Assembly (NCBI RefSeq): GCF_024582835.1
Contig: NZ_CP102097.1
Coordinates: forward strand, 1,374,256 to 1,438,255
Reading direction: 5' to 3'
Origin: Vibrio japonicus
GTDB taxonomy: Bacteria; Pseudomonadota; Gammaproteobacteria; Enterobacterales; Vibrionaceae
Length of the DNA: 64,000 nt
The notes below the pieces were generated by a model, which had not been told where the DNA came from, made no database searches, and saw nothing but the letters and a program-made list of their open reading frames with translations. Shown in pieces: positions 16,614 through 26,092 of this stretch. Both the position numbers and the translations under genes were made by a program. How positions within the stretch are numbered: the first letter of the stretch is position 1; every line of letters starts with the position of its first letter.

Positions 16614-16676
16614 TGGTGACTCCTTATAACCTATGGCCGACATGACAGCCGGCCAAAAGGTCCAATTCACAGGGAT

Positions 16677-17750
16677 TTATTGAGTTTGTGTCGCGCGAGG
16701 TAAGAAACCATTCGCTTGCCACAATGCGTAACCTTTACGGAATTGAGAGAGGTCTTTCCACACTTTATCGAAGAATGGGTCAGCCGATTTTTTCTCTTCC
16801 ACGACTTCTAACCAAGTGGTTTGGAAAAGGTTTAACATTTCGTCGTTCCAGTAGCGGATTTCGACACCGTTCTCTTTGGCTTTTTCCATTGCTGAGTACT
16901 GCATCGCTTCACCTTCCGCAATAGAGTAGGTCATGGTTGCCATACAGGTGGTTTCAACTGCCGACTGCTGAGTTTTGCTCATGCCGTTCCATGTGTCTTT
17001 GTTGATCAACAGCTCAAATACCGTTGACTGCTGGTGCCAGCCAGGGAAGTAGTTGTACTTAGCGACTTTGTGGAAGCCCAAGCGTTGGTCGATGGCGGGT
17101 TGAGAGAACTCAGAAGCGTCAATTGCGCCTTTCTCAAGTGCGCCGAAGATTTCGCCCCCCGGAAGCTGAACCGTACCCACACCCAATTTTTCCATTACTG
17201 ACGCACCTAAACCGAAGAAGCGCATGTTCAGGCCTTTCAGGTCTTCGGGTTTTTCAATTGGCTTTTTAAACCAACCTGATGTTTCAGGGGAGATGATCGC
17301 ACAAGGAAGAACTTTGACGTTGTAACCGCCTTGGTCATACATTTCTTGATAGAGTTTCAGACCATTACCAAAGTAAAGCCACGCCATGTATTCGCCCGCT
17401 TCTGGGCCAAAAGGAACCGCAGAAAAAAGTGCCGAAGCGGGCAGTTTACCTTGCCAGTAACCTGCTGTTGCGTAACCAGAGTTCACTTTACCTGTTGAAA
17501 CCGCATCAAGGATTTCTGCTGGATTCACCAATTTACCCGGCTCGTAGATCTTCATCTTAATCGTACCGCCGGACGTTGTTGGAATGTGGTCAGCGTACCA
17601 TTGAATCGGTGTTCCCAATGCTGGCAAGTGGCTACCAAACGCGATCGGTGTCTTTAGCAGAATTTTTTTGTCTGCCGCGTGCGCACTGACTGACATCCCT
17701 GTAGCCGCAAGTGCAAGCGCCGATGCGATAGCAACTTTCTTGAATTTCAT
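16677..17750 (-). CDS. TRAP transporter substrate-binding protein (DctP/TakP-like)
   Basis: About 357 residues with a signal peptide ending AHAAD (cleavage near 25). The mature protein resembles TakP-type receptors for 2-oxo acids: VPFGPEAGEYMAWLYFGNG near residue 120, and GLNMRFFGLGASVMEKLGV near 175 with the Arg that binds the carboxylate in this family. The likely ligand is a monocarboxylate or 2-oxoacid (inference). ATG 17750 has AAGGAG 6 nt upstream. It is divergent from a Cache-domain sensor kinase, which probably senses the same or a related acid and controls the operon. Confidence 0.92.
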   Translation of the reverse strand: MKFKKVAIASALALAATGMSVSAHAADKKILLKTPIAFGSHLPALGTPIQWYADHIPTTSGGTIKMKIYEPGKLVNPAEILDAVSTGKVNSGYATAGYWQGKLPASALFSAVPFGPEAGEYMAWLYFGNGLKLYQEMYDQGGYNVKVLPCAIISPETSGWFKKPIEKPEDLKGLNMRFFGLGASVMEKLGVGTVQLPGGEIFGALEKGAIDASEFSQPAIDQRLGFHKVAKYNYFPGWHQQSTVFELLINKDTWNGMSKTQQSAVETTCMATMTYSIAEGEAMQYSAMEKAKENGVEIRYWNDEMLNLFQTTWLEVVEEKKSADPFFDKVWKDLSQFRKGYALWQANGFLPRATQTQ

Positions 17751-17962
17751 AACCTTCTCCTTGTTAGGCATTATTCGCGTAGATATCAAGAAATGTGAAC
17801 ATTGGTCAGTAATTGATGTTAACGCAATGTTACATTTGAGCCTAAGTTTAGTCAGGAGGGGTTTGACACTCTATTGTTGAAATTGCGCAAATTTTGTCGG
17901 TATTTCATGCAGTTTTCCGAATTCAATATCCGTATAACTACGTACTTAATCTGGAAGGATAC

Positions 17963-19348
17963 ATGGGATTTGTCAGGAACAGTCGATTAACAATAAACAT
18001 TATATTGCTGTCAGTGGTGCCGTTGATCGTAGTGGTGGTTATCGTTGCGGGAATTCTATTTAGCCAAGCGAAACAATTAGTTGAAGATCAAGTTCAGTTG
18101 ACGCGTAACAACATCATGGCGGCTAAAAAGCAAGAGCTAAAGCAGTACGTAGAAATGGCAGTGAAAAGCATAGCCCCTTACTACCAAGATGAGTCGTTGA
18201 CTACCGAACAAGCACAGGAATTAGTTGCTAAAAAGTTGAGTCAGCTCACGTACGGGAGTGACGGCTACTTTTTCGCCTACACTTGGGATGGGGACGCATT
18301 GGTGCTTCCGTATCAACCGGAACGGATTGGGCTGAATTGGTGGGAAGTTGAAGATGTTCGTGGGAAAAAGCTGTTACAAGAATTGATTCGCGCTGGGCGA
18401 GCAGGCGGTGGTTTTGTTGATTACTTATGGCACAAACCCTCGATGAAAGAGCCGTCACCCAAGCTGAGCTACGCAATTTCTCTCGATAAGTGGCAATGGA
18501 TGGTCGGAACGGGCGTTTATATCGATGACATTGAACGTCAGGTTTCTCACATTGAAAACGGATACGATCAGAATATAGGGAAAACCAGTAGTGCTCTGTT
18601 TGTCGTCATGTTTATTGCGGTCTCCGTCATCGCTTTGCTGGGGGCTTCTTTGAACTTGAACGTACGCAGGCTGGCGAACGAACAATTAAGTGTACTCAAC
18701 CAACAAATTATCGATTCTCAAGAAAACGAACGACAACGCGTATCCCGTGAATTGCATGATGGCGTCAACCAGTTGTTAGTCGCGGCGAAATACCGGCTCG
18801 ATAACGTCAATAAAGAGCAAAATCAGTTCGAAAAAGAGATAGAGCTGGATGCGAGCAAAAACGCCATGGAGCAGGCGATTGTTGAATTAAGACGCATCTC
18901 GAAGGATTTAAGACCCCCGCAGTTGGATGATTTAGGGCTGGTGGCTGCGATAGAAGCCTACATCAATGAACTGCGCCAGCGCACGCAACTCGAATTGGTT
19001 TTTGAGCATGATATTGACGGTGTCGGCATGCTACCTGAAGTGGAAACAACCCTATATCGCGTGGTTCAGGAAGCACTACACAATGTCGAAAAACACGCCC
19101 ATGCACAAGGTGTTGACGTCATCATGCAACGTGAAGGGCGATTACTTATTTTAACCGTCAATGATGATGGAGTGGGTATTCCCGCTAAGCAACTAAAGTC
19201 GGGTAAACGGAACGAACCTACGCTAGAACACATGGGGTTACAGAACATGAGAGAGCGTATCCAAGCGATTGGCGGTTCTTTCGCTGTATCCAGCACCGAA
19301 GGAGAAGGCACGGAAGTGCGGGTGACATTAAACATGGAGTTTATATGA
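17963..19348 (+). CDS. Cache-domain sensor histidine kinase (NarL class)
   Basis: 461 residues. TM1 is at about 11-33; an extracytoplasmic single Cache (sCache_2-like) domain at about 40-200 carries YGSDGYFFAYTWDGDALVLP; TM2 is at about 210-230. A HisKA_3 helix has the acceptor in SRELHDGVNQ (about H265), followed by a HATPase domain with NVEKHAHAQGV and DDGVGIP. This architecture commonly controls TRAP systems by sensing small organic acids. ATG 17963 has GGAAGG 4 nt upstream, slightly close. The stop codon overlaps the regulator start (ATGA). It is divergent from the TRAP operon. Confidence 0.92.
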   Translation: MGFVRNSRLTINIILLSVVPLIVVVVIVAGILFSQAKQLVEDQVQLTRNNIMAAKKQELKQYVEMAVKSIAPYYQDESLTTEQAQELVAKKLSQLTYGSDGYFFAYTWDGDALVLPYQPERIGLNWWEVEDVRGKKLLQELIRAGRAGGGFVDYLWHKPSMKEPSPKLSYAISLDKWQWMVGTGVYIDDIERQVSHIENGYDQNIGKTSSALFVVMFIAVSVIALLGASLNLNVRRLANEQLSVLNQQIIDSQENERQRVSRELHDGVNQLLVAAKYRLDNVNKEQNQFEKEIELDASKNAMEQAIVELRRISKDLRPPQLDDLGLVAAIEAYINELRQRTQLELVFEHDIDGVGMLPEVETTLYRVVQEALHNVEKHAHAQGVDVIMQREGRLLILTVNDDGVGIPAKQLKSGKRNEPTLEHMGLQNMRERIQAIGGSFAVSSTEGEGTEVRVTLNMEFI

Positions 19349-19974
19349 TCAAACTAGTATTGGCCGATGACCACCGACTGATGCAAGACGGATTAAAGTC
19401 ACGACTGGAAAGAGAAGAGAATCTGGATATTTTGTCATGTGTAGGGACAGGTACAGAAGCTCTGCAAGCCACACTCACCCTTAAACCGGATGTGTTGTTA
19501 CTGGATATCAATATGCCCAACCTGAATGGCATTGAAGTGTTGGAAAAACTTGCAGTATCCAAGTCAAATACGGCTGTTATTATGCTCTCAATGCATGACA
19601 GTCGAGACTACGTTGTTCGTTCGGTTAAGGCAGGCGCGAAAGGTTATGTATTAAAAGACGTGGGTTCTGAAGAACTGGTGATGGCAATCAATCAAGTCGC
19701 CCAAGGACGATCTTATCTGTGTCCTCAGGCATCAGATCGATTGTTGGAACAAATCAACGAAAAGCCAGAACCGAAGGACGATACTCTGTCGAAAAGAGAG
19801 TCGGATGTTCTAAAAGAAATTGTGAATGGTTCTTGTAACAAAGAGATTGCCGACGCATTGCACATCAGCGTTCGAACAGTGGAAACGCACCGGCTACGAA
19901 TCAAAAAGAAACTAGGTGCCAACTCCACAGCAGCGCTGGTTAAGCTGGCGTTAGAGAAGGGCTTGGTGAGTTGA
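19345..19974 (+). CDS. NarL/FixJ-type response regulator
   Basis: 209 residues. The receiver domain has DD at 8-9 and phospho-acceptor D54 (LLLDINMPN). The LuxR-type helix-turn-helix at about 145-205 carries LSKRESDVLKEIVNGSCNKEIADALHISVRTVETHR. It is the partner of the overlapping Cache kinase gene. Its likely target is the divergent TRAP promoter region at 17751-17962. The stop codon overlaps the ATG of the LysR gene (TGATG), so all three regulators are translationally coupled. Confidence 0.94.
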   Translation: MIKLVLADDHRLMQDGLKSRLEREENLDILSCVGTGTEALQATLTLKPDVLLLDINMPNLNGIEVLEKLAVSKSNTAVIMLSMHDSRDYVVRSVKAGAKGYVLKDVGSEELVMAINQVAQGRSYLCPQASDRLLEQINEKPEPKDDTLSKRESDVLKEIVNGSCNKEIADALHISVRTVETHRLRIKKKLGANSTAALVKLALEKGLVS

Positions 19975-20927
19975 TGTCGCTTAATCTATTGTCGAGTCGT
20001 CAACCCATTTTAGATAAGATCGTATTCTTTTGTGCGGTACTTAGAACGGGATCGTTTCGCGAAGCCGCCCAAACTCAGGGGATCTCTGCGGCAGCGGGCA
20101 GTCGCTGGGTAAAAGAACTGGAAGAGACACTTTCGGTAGAACTAATCAAGCGCAGCACTCGACAATTGGTCGCAACGCAGGCTGGCCAATTGCTGTATGA
20201 AAATTTTTCGCCACTACTGCCTGATATCAATAACCTTTGTGAACAAGTACAAAACTTAGCGGAAGAGCAACTGGGTGAAATTCGGCTGTCGTCGACCCCA
20301 CTTTTTGCACGGCAATACTTAACAAAAATTGTTGCCGAATACATGGAATTACATCCAAACGTCAACTTTCGTATTTTCATTGAAGCTGGTGAGTTTGATC
20401 CGCTGACCATCGACTTTGCATTCCGAGCCAGTGCCAGTTATGAAGGGGAGCTTTCTCCCGATTCACTGCTAGTTAGAAAGCGTCTACTTAGAGAACCTCT
20501 CTACTTATGTGCTTCGCCTAAGTATCTCTCTGAATACGGTACACCTCAGACTCCACAAGAGCTCAGTCAACATCGCTGCCTTTATGCGCGTACCTTACTT
20601 GGCGGAAACCGATGGTGTTTTGAACAGCATGGTAAGCAGGAGATCGTCACGATTCGCGATACGCTTGAATGTGACAACAGTGAAATGTTGCTCGACCTAG
20701 CGATGGAAACTGCTGGAATCGCCTATTTGCCTCACTCTTTGGTTTATCAATACATCGAGAGAGGGGATTTAGTGCAGATAATGGATGATTACCAGTGCGC
20801 CAGCTTCGATATAGACCTGTTCTACAGGCCAAGAACGCCTATGCCTGAGCGCTGCAATGGCTTTAAACAGTATCTAATTCAACGAGTTGAAGACATTAAT
20901 ACAGCCAAGGCGCGTAATGAGGATTAA
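19974..20927 (+). CDS. LysR family transcriptional regulator
   Basis: About 317 residues. The N-terminal winged helix-turn-helix is at about 12-70 (FFCAVLRTGSFREAAQTQGISAAAGSRWVKELEETL). The C-terminal substrate-binding domain belongs to the CrgA-like branch. ATG 19974 shares bases with the regulator's TGA; a TTG one codon earlier is an alternative. The next gene, a CoA-transferase, is preceded by a perfect palindrome, which is the probable site of this protein. A LysR gene fused into a two-component operon is an uncommon order. Confidence 0.92.
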   Translation: MSLNLLSSRQPILDKIVFFCAVLRTGSFREAAQTQGISAAAGSRWVKELEETLSVELIKRSTRQLVATQAGQLLYENFSPLLPDINNLCEQVQNLAEEQLGEIRLSSTPLFARQYLTKIVAEYMELHPNVNFRIFIEAGEFDPLTIDFAFRASASYEGELSPDSLLVRKRLLREPLYLCASPKYLSEYGTPQTPQELSQHRCLYARTLLGGNRWCFEQHGKQEIVTIRDTLECDNSEMLLDLAMETAGIAYLPHSLVYQYIERGDLVQIMDDYQCASFDIDLFYRPRTPMPERCNGFKQYLIQRVEDINTAKARNED

Positions 20928-20978
20928 TAGTGACAATGTCACTTACTTCTATTTCAGCGACATTAATCGGAGCACATT

Positions 20979-20996
20979 CAATAATTGCATATATGC
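20979..20996. promoter_or_regulatory. Perfect 18-bp palindrome, LysR operator candidate
   Basis: AATTGCATATATGCAATT lies between the LysR gene and the CoA-transferase, 80 nt before the GTG start. It contains a T-N11-A type core, as LysR sites do. A further TTACGCAATT half-like element follows at about 21013-21022. Confidence 0.6.
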
Positions 20997-21076
20997 AATT
21001 CATAATCTCTGTTTACGCAATTAACAAGGGTGCCAGCAGCGTCTAATCTAACATTCAGAACTAAGGAAGGTGAATT

Positions 21077-22633
21077 GTGGTTACGAGACTTACGGCAACA
21101 CAAGCGGCAAAATGGATACAGGATGGTCAGTCCATATTACTTGGCGGATTTATTGGCAGTGTTGTTCCTGAGGCAATAGAACGCGCCATTGGTGAACGAT
21201 ATCAAGAGACAGGCACGCCTAAGGATCTCACTTTGGTGTTTGCCGCTGGTCAAGGTGACGGAAAAAGCCGAGCGCTTAACCACCTAGCCAAACAAGGCTT
21301 GGTCAAGCGTGTGATTGGTGGTCACTGGGGGTTGGTCCCTAAGCTCCAACAATTAGCCGTTGATAACCAAATAGAAGCTTACAACTTACCACAGGGGATT
21401 ATTTCTCATCTTCTTCGTGACACTGCAGCGGGTAAGCCCGGAACAATAAGCAAGGTCGGGCTGGGAACGTTTGTTGATCCGCGTATTGAAGGGGGAAAAA
21501 TCAACGAGATTACCGAGCAAGATTGGGTTGAGTGTATTGAATTAGCGGGAGAAGAATATCTCTTCTATCACAAACTCCCTATAGATGTCGCCATCATTCG
21601 CGGCACAACCGCAGATGAAAACGGCAACATTACGATGGAAGACGAATGCTTGATTGTAGAGAGTTTAGCCGCCGCTCAAGCCGCGCGAAATAACAACGGC
21701 AAAATTATCGTACAAGTAAAGAGAGTGGTTGAGGCTGGGAGCCTTGACCCTCATGCCGTAAAAATCCCAGGCATATTCGTTGACGCCGTTGTCGTATGCG
21801 AAGATCCAAACGAGCATATGCAAACCTTCGCCAGCATGATGAATCCAGAATTTGTTGGTAAAGGGAGAAAATCCACATCTAACATCAAAACCGACAACCG
21901 CGTAATTGACGCGAAAACCATTATCGCCAGACGCGCGGCAATGGAGTTAAAGCGACATTCCATTCTGAATTTGGGAATTGGTGCACCTGAATACATCGCT
22001 CAAGTGGCGCAGCAAGCAGGTGTACTCGATAACTTTACTCTCACGGTAGAGCCGGGTGCAGTCGGAGGTATGCCAGCAAGTGGTTTGGACTTTGGTGCGT
22101 CCCGTTTTCCCGATGCGATTATCAGTCAGGATCAGATGTTTGACTTTTATGATGGGGGCGGTGTTGATCAGGCATTCTTGGGTTTAGCTCAATGCGATTC
22201 ACAGGGTGATATCAATGTCTCTCGATTTGGTAGCAAAATCGCGGGCTGTGGAGGATTTATCAACATTACACAAAACGCAAAATCGGTCTATTTCTGCGGA
22301 ACCTTCACAGCAAAAGGACTAGGTGTAAGCGCCGAAGCCGGGGAATTGGTGATATACAGTGAAGGCACTCAGCAAAAGTTTATTGAGCAAGTTGAACAAA
22401 TTACTTTCAGCGCAGCGCAAGCTCTAAAGAATGACAAACCCGTTTTATATATCACCGAGAGAGCGGTGTTTCGTCTGACACGGGATGGGCTCGAACTCAT
22501 CGAAATCGCCCCCGGCATTGACCTAACGACCGATGTACTCGAGCACATGTCATTTAAGCCGAAAGTTTCTCAACGTTTATCGTTAATGGATCGATCCATT
22601 TTTCAACCGGACTTTACGCTGACGATGGATTAA
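21077..22633 (+). CDS. Acyl-CoA:acetate/3-ketoacid CoA-transferase (YdiF-like)
   Basis: 518 residues, alpha and beta halves fused in one chain. The N half (about 1-260) has the GGFIGSVVPEAIERA glycine loop; the C half (about 280-510) has LNLGIGAPEYIAQ and the catalytic Glu in TVEPGAVGG (about E325), which forms the glutamyl-CoA thioester. It exchanges CoA between short-chain acyl-CoA and free acids. GTG start with AAGGAAGG 6 nt upstream. Preceded by a perfect palindrome and the LysR gene. In context it probably activates the acid imported by the TRAP system (inference). Confidence 0.92.
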   Translation: MVTRLTATQAAKWIQDGQSILLGGFIGSVVPEAIERAIGERYQETGTPKDLTLVFAAGQGDGKSRALNHLAKQGLVKRVIGGHWGLVPKLQQLAVDNQIEAYNLPQGIISHLLRDTAAGKPGTISKVGLGTFVDPRIEGGKINEITEQDWVECIELAGEEYLFYHKLPIDVAIIRGTTADENGNITMEDECLIVESLAAAQAARNNNGKIIVQVKRVVEAGSLDPHAVKIPGIFVDAVVVCEDPNEHMQTFASMMNPEFVGKGRKSTSNIKTDNRVIDAKTIIARRAAMELKRHSILNLGIGAPEYIAQVAQQAGVLDNFTLTVEPGAVGGMPASGLDFGASRFPDAIISQDQMFDFYDGGGVDQAFLGLAQCDSQGDINVSRFGSKIAGCGGFINITQNAKSVYFCGTFTAKGLGVSAEAGELVIYSEGTQQKFIEQVEQITFSAAQALKNDKPVLYITERAVFRLTRDGLELIEIAPGIDLTTDVLEHMSFKPKVSQRLSLMDRSIFQPDFTLTMD

Positions 22634-22713
22634 CCTACTGCACTCGCAGCACATATAGACTAGCGAACTAAGATATGTTCGGGGACAAAGCCAGCACTAC
22701 GAGAGTGGTGTTG

Positions 22714-23040
22714 CTATTCTTTGTCCCACATTACGTTGCATTCGTCTCGTACTGCAGTGTTGAGCAACTCTAAGATGGGCAAAGCACGATTCACGATACT
22801 CACAGGAGGATCAACGTACTCGTCATACTCGTCGTCATTATCGTCTTCAGGCTCAACTGGTTTGGCTTTCATCTTTTCCAGCTCGATGGCGGAATTTAAT
22901 TGATCGAGTGCCTGTGGAACATCCTTAGCCAAAATCGCGCCTGGAACCGCGCCACTGTGACCCATCATGCTGAGTATTTTTAGGGCGACATCTCCAAACA
23001 TTGTCACGTTGTGAGATTTGCTGCGAAAGGTAATTAACAT
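22714..23040 (-). CDS. DUF1840 family protein
   Basis: 108 residues. The opening MLITFRSKSHNVTMFGDVALKILSMMGHSG is typical of DUF1840 (Pfam PF08895). A strongly acidic linker (about 68-80, EPEDDNDDEYDEY) separates two helical parts. No function is known for the family. AAAGGA precedes the ATG. A long imperfect inverted repeat (GGGACAAAG at 22682-22690 with CTTTGTCCC at 22719-22727) straddles its 3' end. It is a single gene between the CoA-transferase and LysE genes. Confidence 0.88.
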   Translation of the reverse strand: MLITFRSKSHNVTMFGDVALKILSMMGHSGAVPGAILAKDVPQALDQLNSAIELEKMKAKPVEPEDDNDDEYDEYVDPPVSIVNRALPILELLNTAVRDECNVMWDKE

Positions 23041-23100
23041 GTCTGTTGTCCTTTGCTGTTTATCTTTACTGTTTGTTTTTTTCCGTTTTGGCGTTCAAAA

Positions 23101-23742
23101 CTAACTCATGCTCGCGAGCCTAGCGGCAAATCCCATGAAGAACAAACCAAGTAGGCCGTTTCCAAGTTTAGCCAATAACGCATTGTTCTTAAAAAGCTTC
23201 GTGAGCGATGTTCCTACAAATATTAGAACACTTAAGTAAACAATACTGAATATCTCTAAGATAGTTGCAAGGATAAGATACGAGATCCACGTATGTTCAT
23301 AGGTGTAATCAATAAACTGAATGAAGAAGGATACGTAAAACAAAATGGCTTTAGGGTTGGTCAAACTCAACGTGAGCGCTTTTGCAAATACGTTCTCAAC
23401 TTTATGAGGTCGAGCTACGCCATAGTCGCCTGCGTCTTTGCTTCGCCAGTATTCATAGATAATCTTTAAACCTAAGTAGAGTAGATAAGCAGCACCAAGA
23501 TAACGAATGGTGGTAAATAATACTGGCGATGTTTGGATGAGAGACGCCACACCCAAGTAGGAAAGTAGGATCAAGATGGCATCACCAATGAGAACACCCA
23601 TTGCGGCTTTGTAGCCTGTCTTCACGCCCAATGAGGAGCCAGACTTCAATACGTAAATCGAATTTGGACCGGGAGCGAGAATGATCATCAAAAGCCCTGC
23701 CAAATACGTCCAAATATTGATTACGCCAAACGTTTCAAACAT
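23101..23742 (-). CDS. LysE/RhtB family exporter
   Basis: 213 residues, six hydrophobic segments. The N-terminal signature LMIILAPGPNSIYVLKSGSSLGVKTGYKAA is characteristic of the LysE/RhtB translocators that export amino acids or homoserine derivatives. The second signature segment LGLKIIYEYWR is present near residue 98. GAGGG precedes the ATG. It is monocistronic by position, upstream of the tkt terminator. Substrate not identifiable. Confidence 0.92.
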   Translation of the reverse strand: MFETFGVINIWTYLAGLLMIILAPGPNSIYVLKSGSSLGVKTGYKAAMGVLIGDAILILLSYLGVASLIQTSPVLFTTIRYLGAAYLLYLGLKIIYEYWRSKDAGDYGVARPHKVENVFAKALTLSLTNPKAILFYVSFFIQFIDYTYEHTWISYLILATILEIFSIVYLSVLIFVGTSLTKLFKNNALLAKLGNGLLGLFFMGFAARLASMS

Positions 23743-23911
23743 GCGGTCCCTCGCAAAAATACATTTTTATAATTTAGAGATGTATAACGTAAACCGTGTC
23801 TAAAGTCTATCGAAGAGTGACTACCAAGTAATGGAATGTTATAGACAAAAATGTAAAGATTGGGCTCGATGAAGGGTAGGGATAAAGATAAGTATATTGA
23901 TGGGTACAAAA

Positions 23912-23937
23912 AAGCCTCGCAGTTTATAGCGAGGCTT
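23912..23937 (-). terminator. Terminator of tkt
   Basis: AAGCCTCGC (23912-23920) pairs with GCGAGGCTT (23929-23937) around an 8-nt loop. On the minus strand it is followed by TTTTTTG. It is 26 nt beyond the tkt stop codon. Confidence 0.88.
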
Positions 23938-23962
23938 GCCATTTGAGAGATCTAGCTAATGA

Positions 23963-25969
23963 TTAAGCCAGTAGCTCTTTCGCTGTGTTTACTACGTTTT
24001 CAGTAGTGAAACCGAACATCTTGAACAGTTCGCCTGCAGGTGCAGATTCACCGAATGTCGTCATACCGATGATCTTGCCGCCGAAGCCTACGTACTTGTA
24101 CCAGAAGTCTGCGATGCCCGCTTCGATAGCGATGCGTGCTGTTACGTCTGATGGTAGTACCGCTTCGCGGTAAGCTGCGTCTTGCTTGTCGAATGCATCC
24201 GTTGATGGCATTGAAACAACGCGTACTTTCTTACCTTCAGTTGTCAGTTGTGCTGCTGCTTCAACCGCTAGCTCAACTTCAGAACCTGTTGCGATAAGGA
24301 TAAGCTCTGGCTTGCCTTCGCAATCTTTCAGAATGTAAGCACCTTTTGCGATATCTGCAACTTGCTCAGCACTGCGCTCTTGTTGCGCTAGGTTTTGACG
24401 AGAGAAGATAAGTGCTGTTGGTGCATCTTTACGTTCAATCGCTAGTTTCCATGCTACGGCAGACTCAACTTGGTCACATGGACGCCATGTGCTCATGTTT
24501 GGAGTCAGACGTAGAGACGCCATTTGCTCAACTGGTTGGTGAGTTGGGCCATCTTCGCCAAGACCGATAGAGTCGTGCGTGTACACTTGGATGTTCTGAA
24601 TCTTCATCAGAGCAGCCATGCGCATCGCGTTACGTGCGTATTCCATGAACATTAGGAATGTCGCACCGTAAGGAACGAAACCACCGTGTAGCGCGATACC
24701 GTTCATGATTGCTGTCATACCGAATTCACGTACACCGTAGTGGATGTAGTTACCAGAGAAGTCCTTTGCTTCTAGAGACTTAGAACCAGACCACATGGTT
24801 AGGTTAGAAGGCGCTAGGTCAGCAGAGCCGCCCATGAATTCAGGTAGTAGCGCACCAAATGCTTCTAGAGCGTTTTGAGATGCTTTACGTGACGCGATGT
24901 TCGCTGGGTTTGCTTGAAGATCCGCAATGATTTGGCTTGCTTTCTCTTCCCACTGTGCAGGTAGTTCACCGTTTACGCGGCGTTTGAATTCTGCTGCAAG
25001 TTCTGGATATGCTGCTTCATAAGCTGCAAATTTCTCGTTCCACGCTGCTTCCTTAGCTGCGCCTGTCTCGATCGCAGACCATTCTGCGTAAACTTCCTGC
25101 GGAATTTCAAAAGGACCGTGCTCCCAACCTAATTCTTTACGTGTTGCTGCGATTTCTTCAGCACCTAGAGGTGCGCCGTGACAGTCGTGAGAACCTGACT
25201 TGTTAGGAGAACCGAAACCGATGATAGTCTTAGTACAGATTAGCGTAGGGCGAGGGTCTGCTTTTGCCGCTTCAATTGCTGCGTTGATTGCTGCAGAGTC
25301 GTGACCATCTACCGCTGGAATTACGTGCCAGCCGTATGCTTCAAAACGCTTAGGCGTATCGTCAGAGAACCAACCTTCAACGTGACCGTCGATAGAGATA
25401 CCGTTGTCATCCCAGAATGCGATCAGTTTACCTAGACCTAGCGTACCAGCTAGAGAACACGCTTCGTGAGAGATACCTTCCATCAGACAGCCATCACCCA
25501 TGAATGCATAAGTGTAGTGGTCAACGATGTCGTGGCCTTCTTTGTTGAATTGTGCTGCTAGAGCTTTCTCTGCTAGCGCCATACCTACAGCGTTAGTGAT
25601 ACCTTGACCTAGAGGACCTGTCGTCGTTTCGATACCTGGCGCGTAGCCGTACTCTGGGTGACCCGGAGTTTTAGAATGAAGCTGACGGAAGTTTTTAAGC
25701 TCTTCGATTGGTAGCGCGTAGCCAGTCAGGTGAAGCAGAGAGTAAATTAGCATTGAACCGTGGCCGTTAGACAGTACGAAACGGTCGCGGTCAGCCCACT
25801 CTGGGTTTGCTGGGTTGTGGTTTAGGTGAGAGCGCCAAAGAACTTCAGCGATGTCAGCCATACCCATAGGTGCACCTGGGTGGCCAGAGTTTGCTTGTTG
25901 TACACCGTCCATGCTTAGGGCACGAATTGCATTTGCTAGCGTTTTGTTTGATAAAGAGGAACGATCCAT
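23963..25969 (-). CDS. tkt: Transketolase
   Basis: 668 residues, full length. Thiamine diphosphate and substrate motifs: [12 protein letters not shown] (about 27-38), [13 protein letters not shown] with the TPP motif ending in [10 protein letters not shown] (about 155-190), [13 protein letters not shown] (about 406) and the phosphate-binding [15 protein letters not shown] (about 460). It exchanges two-carbon ketol units in the non-oxidative pentose phosphate pathway. It lies downstream of tal on the same strand, with a hairpin between the two that probably lowers but need not abolish cotranscription. Confidence 0.97.
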   Translation of the reverse strand: MDRSSLSNKTLANAIRALSMDGVQQANSGHPGAPMGMADIAEVLWRSHLNHNPANPEWADRDRFVLSNGHGSMLIYSLLHLTGYALPIEELKNFRQLHSKTPGHPEYGYAPGIETTTGPLGQGITNAVGMALAEKALAAQFNKEGHDIVDHYTYAFMGDGCLMEGISHEACSLAGTLGLGKLIAFWDDNGISIDGHVEGWFSDDTPKRFEAYGWHVIPAVDGHDSAAINAAIEAAKADPRPTLICTKTIIGFGSPNKSGSHDCHGAPLGAEEIAATRKELGWEHGPFEIPQEVYAEWSAIETGAAKEAAWNEKFAAYEAAYPELAAEFKRRVNGELPAQWEEKASQIIADLQANPANIASRKASQNALEAFGALLPEFMGGSADLAPSNLTMWSGSKSLEAKDFSGNYIHYGVREFGMTAIMNGIALHGGFVPYGATFLMFMEYARNAMRMAALMKIQNIQVYTHDSIGLGEDGPTHQPVEQMASLRLTPNMSTWRPCDQVESAVAWKLAIERKDAPTALIFSRQNLAQQERSAEQVADIAKGAYILKDCEGKPELILIATGSEVELAVEAAAQLTTEGKKVRVVSMPSTDAFDKQDAAYREAVLPSDVTARIAIEAGIADFWYKYVGFGGKIIGMTTFGESAPAGELFKMFGFTTENVVNTAKELLA

Positions 25970-26054
25970 AGTGATTACTTCTCGATAAGTGTTTAATTAG
26001 AAGGAACTCGTGTAAACAAGTTCAAATAGAAAATTTTGATTTATCGCTGATGGT

Positions 26055-26083
26055 AAAAGCGAGTAGACGGGCTACTCGCTTTT
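26055..26083 (-). terminator. Hairpin between tal and tkt
   Basis: A 12-bp perfect stem, AAAAGCGAGTAG with CTACTCGCTTTT, and a 5-nt loop. It sits 10 nt past the tal stop codon and 86 nt before tkt. On the minus strand it ends in TTTT. It acts as a terminator or attenuator between the two enzymes. Confidence 0.8.
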
Positions 26084-26092
26084 GGTAAGCAA

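Noticed and set aside
17751..17962. A sigma-54 promoter before the TRAP operon
   Set aside because: No TGGCAC-N5-TTGC element was found on either strand in the divergent gap.
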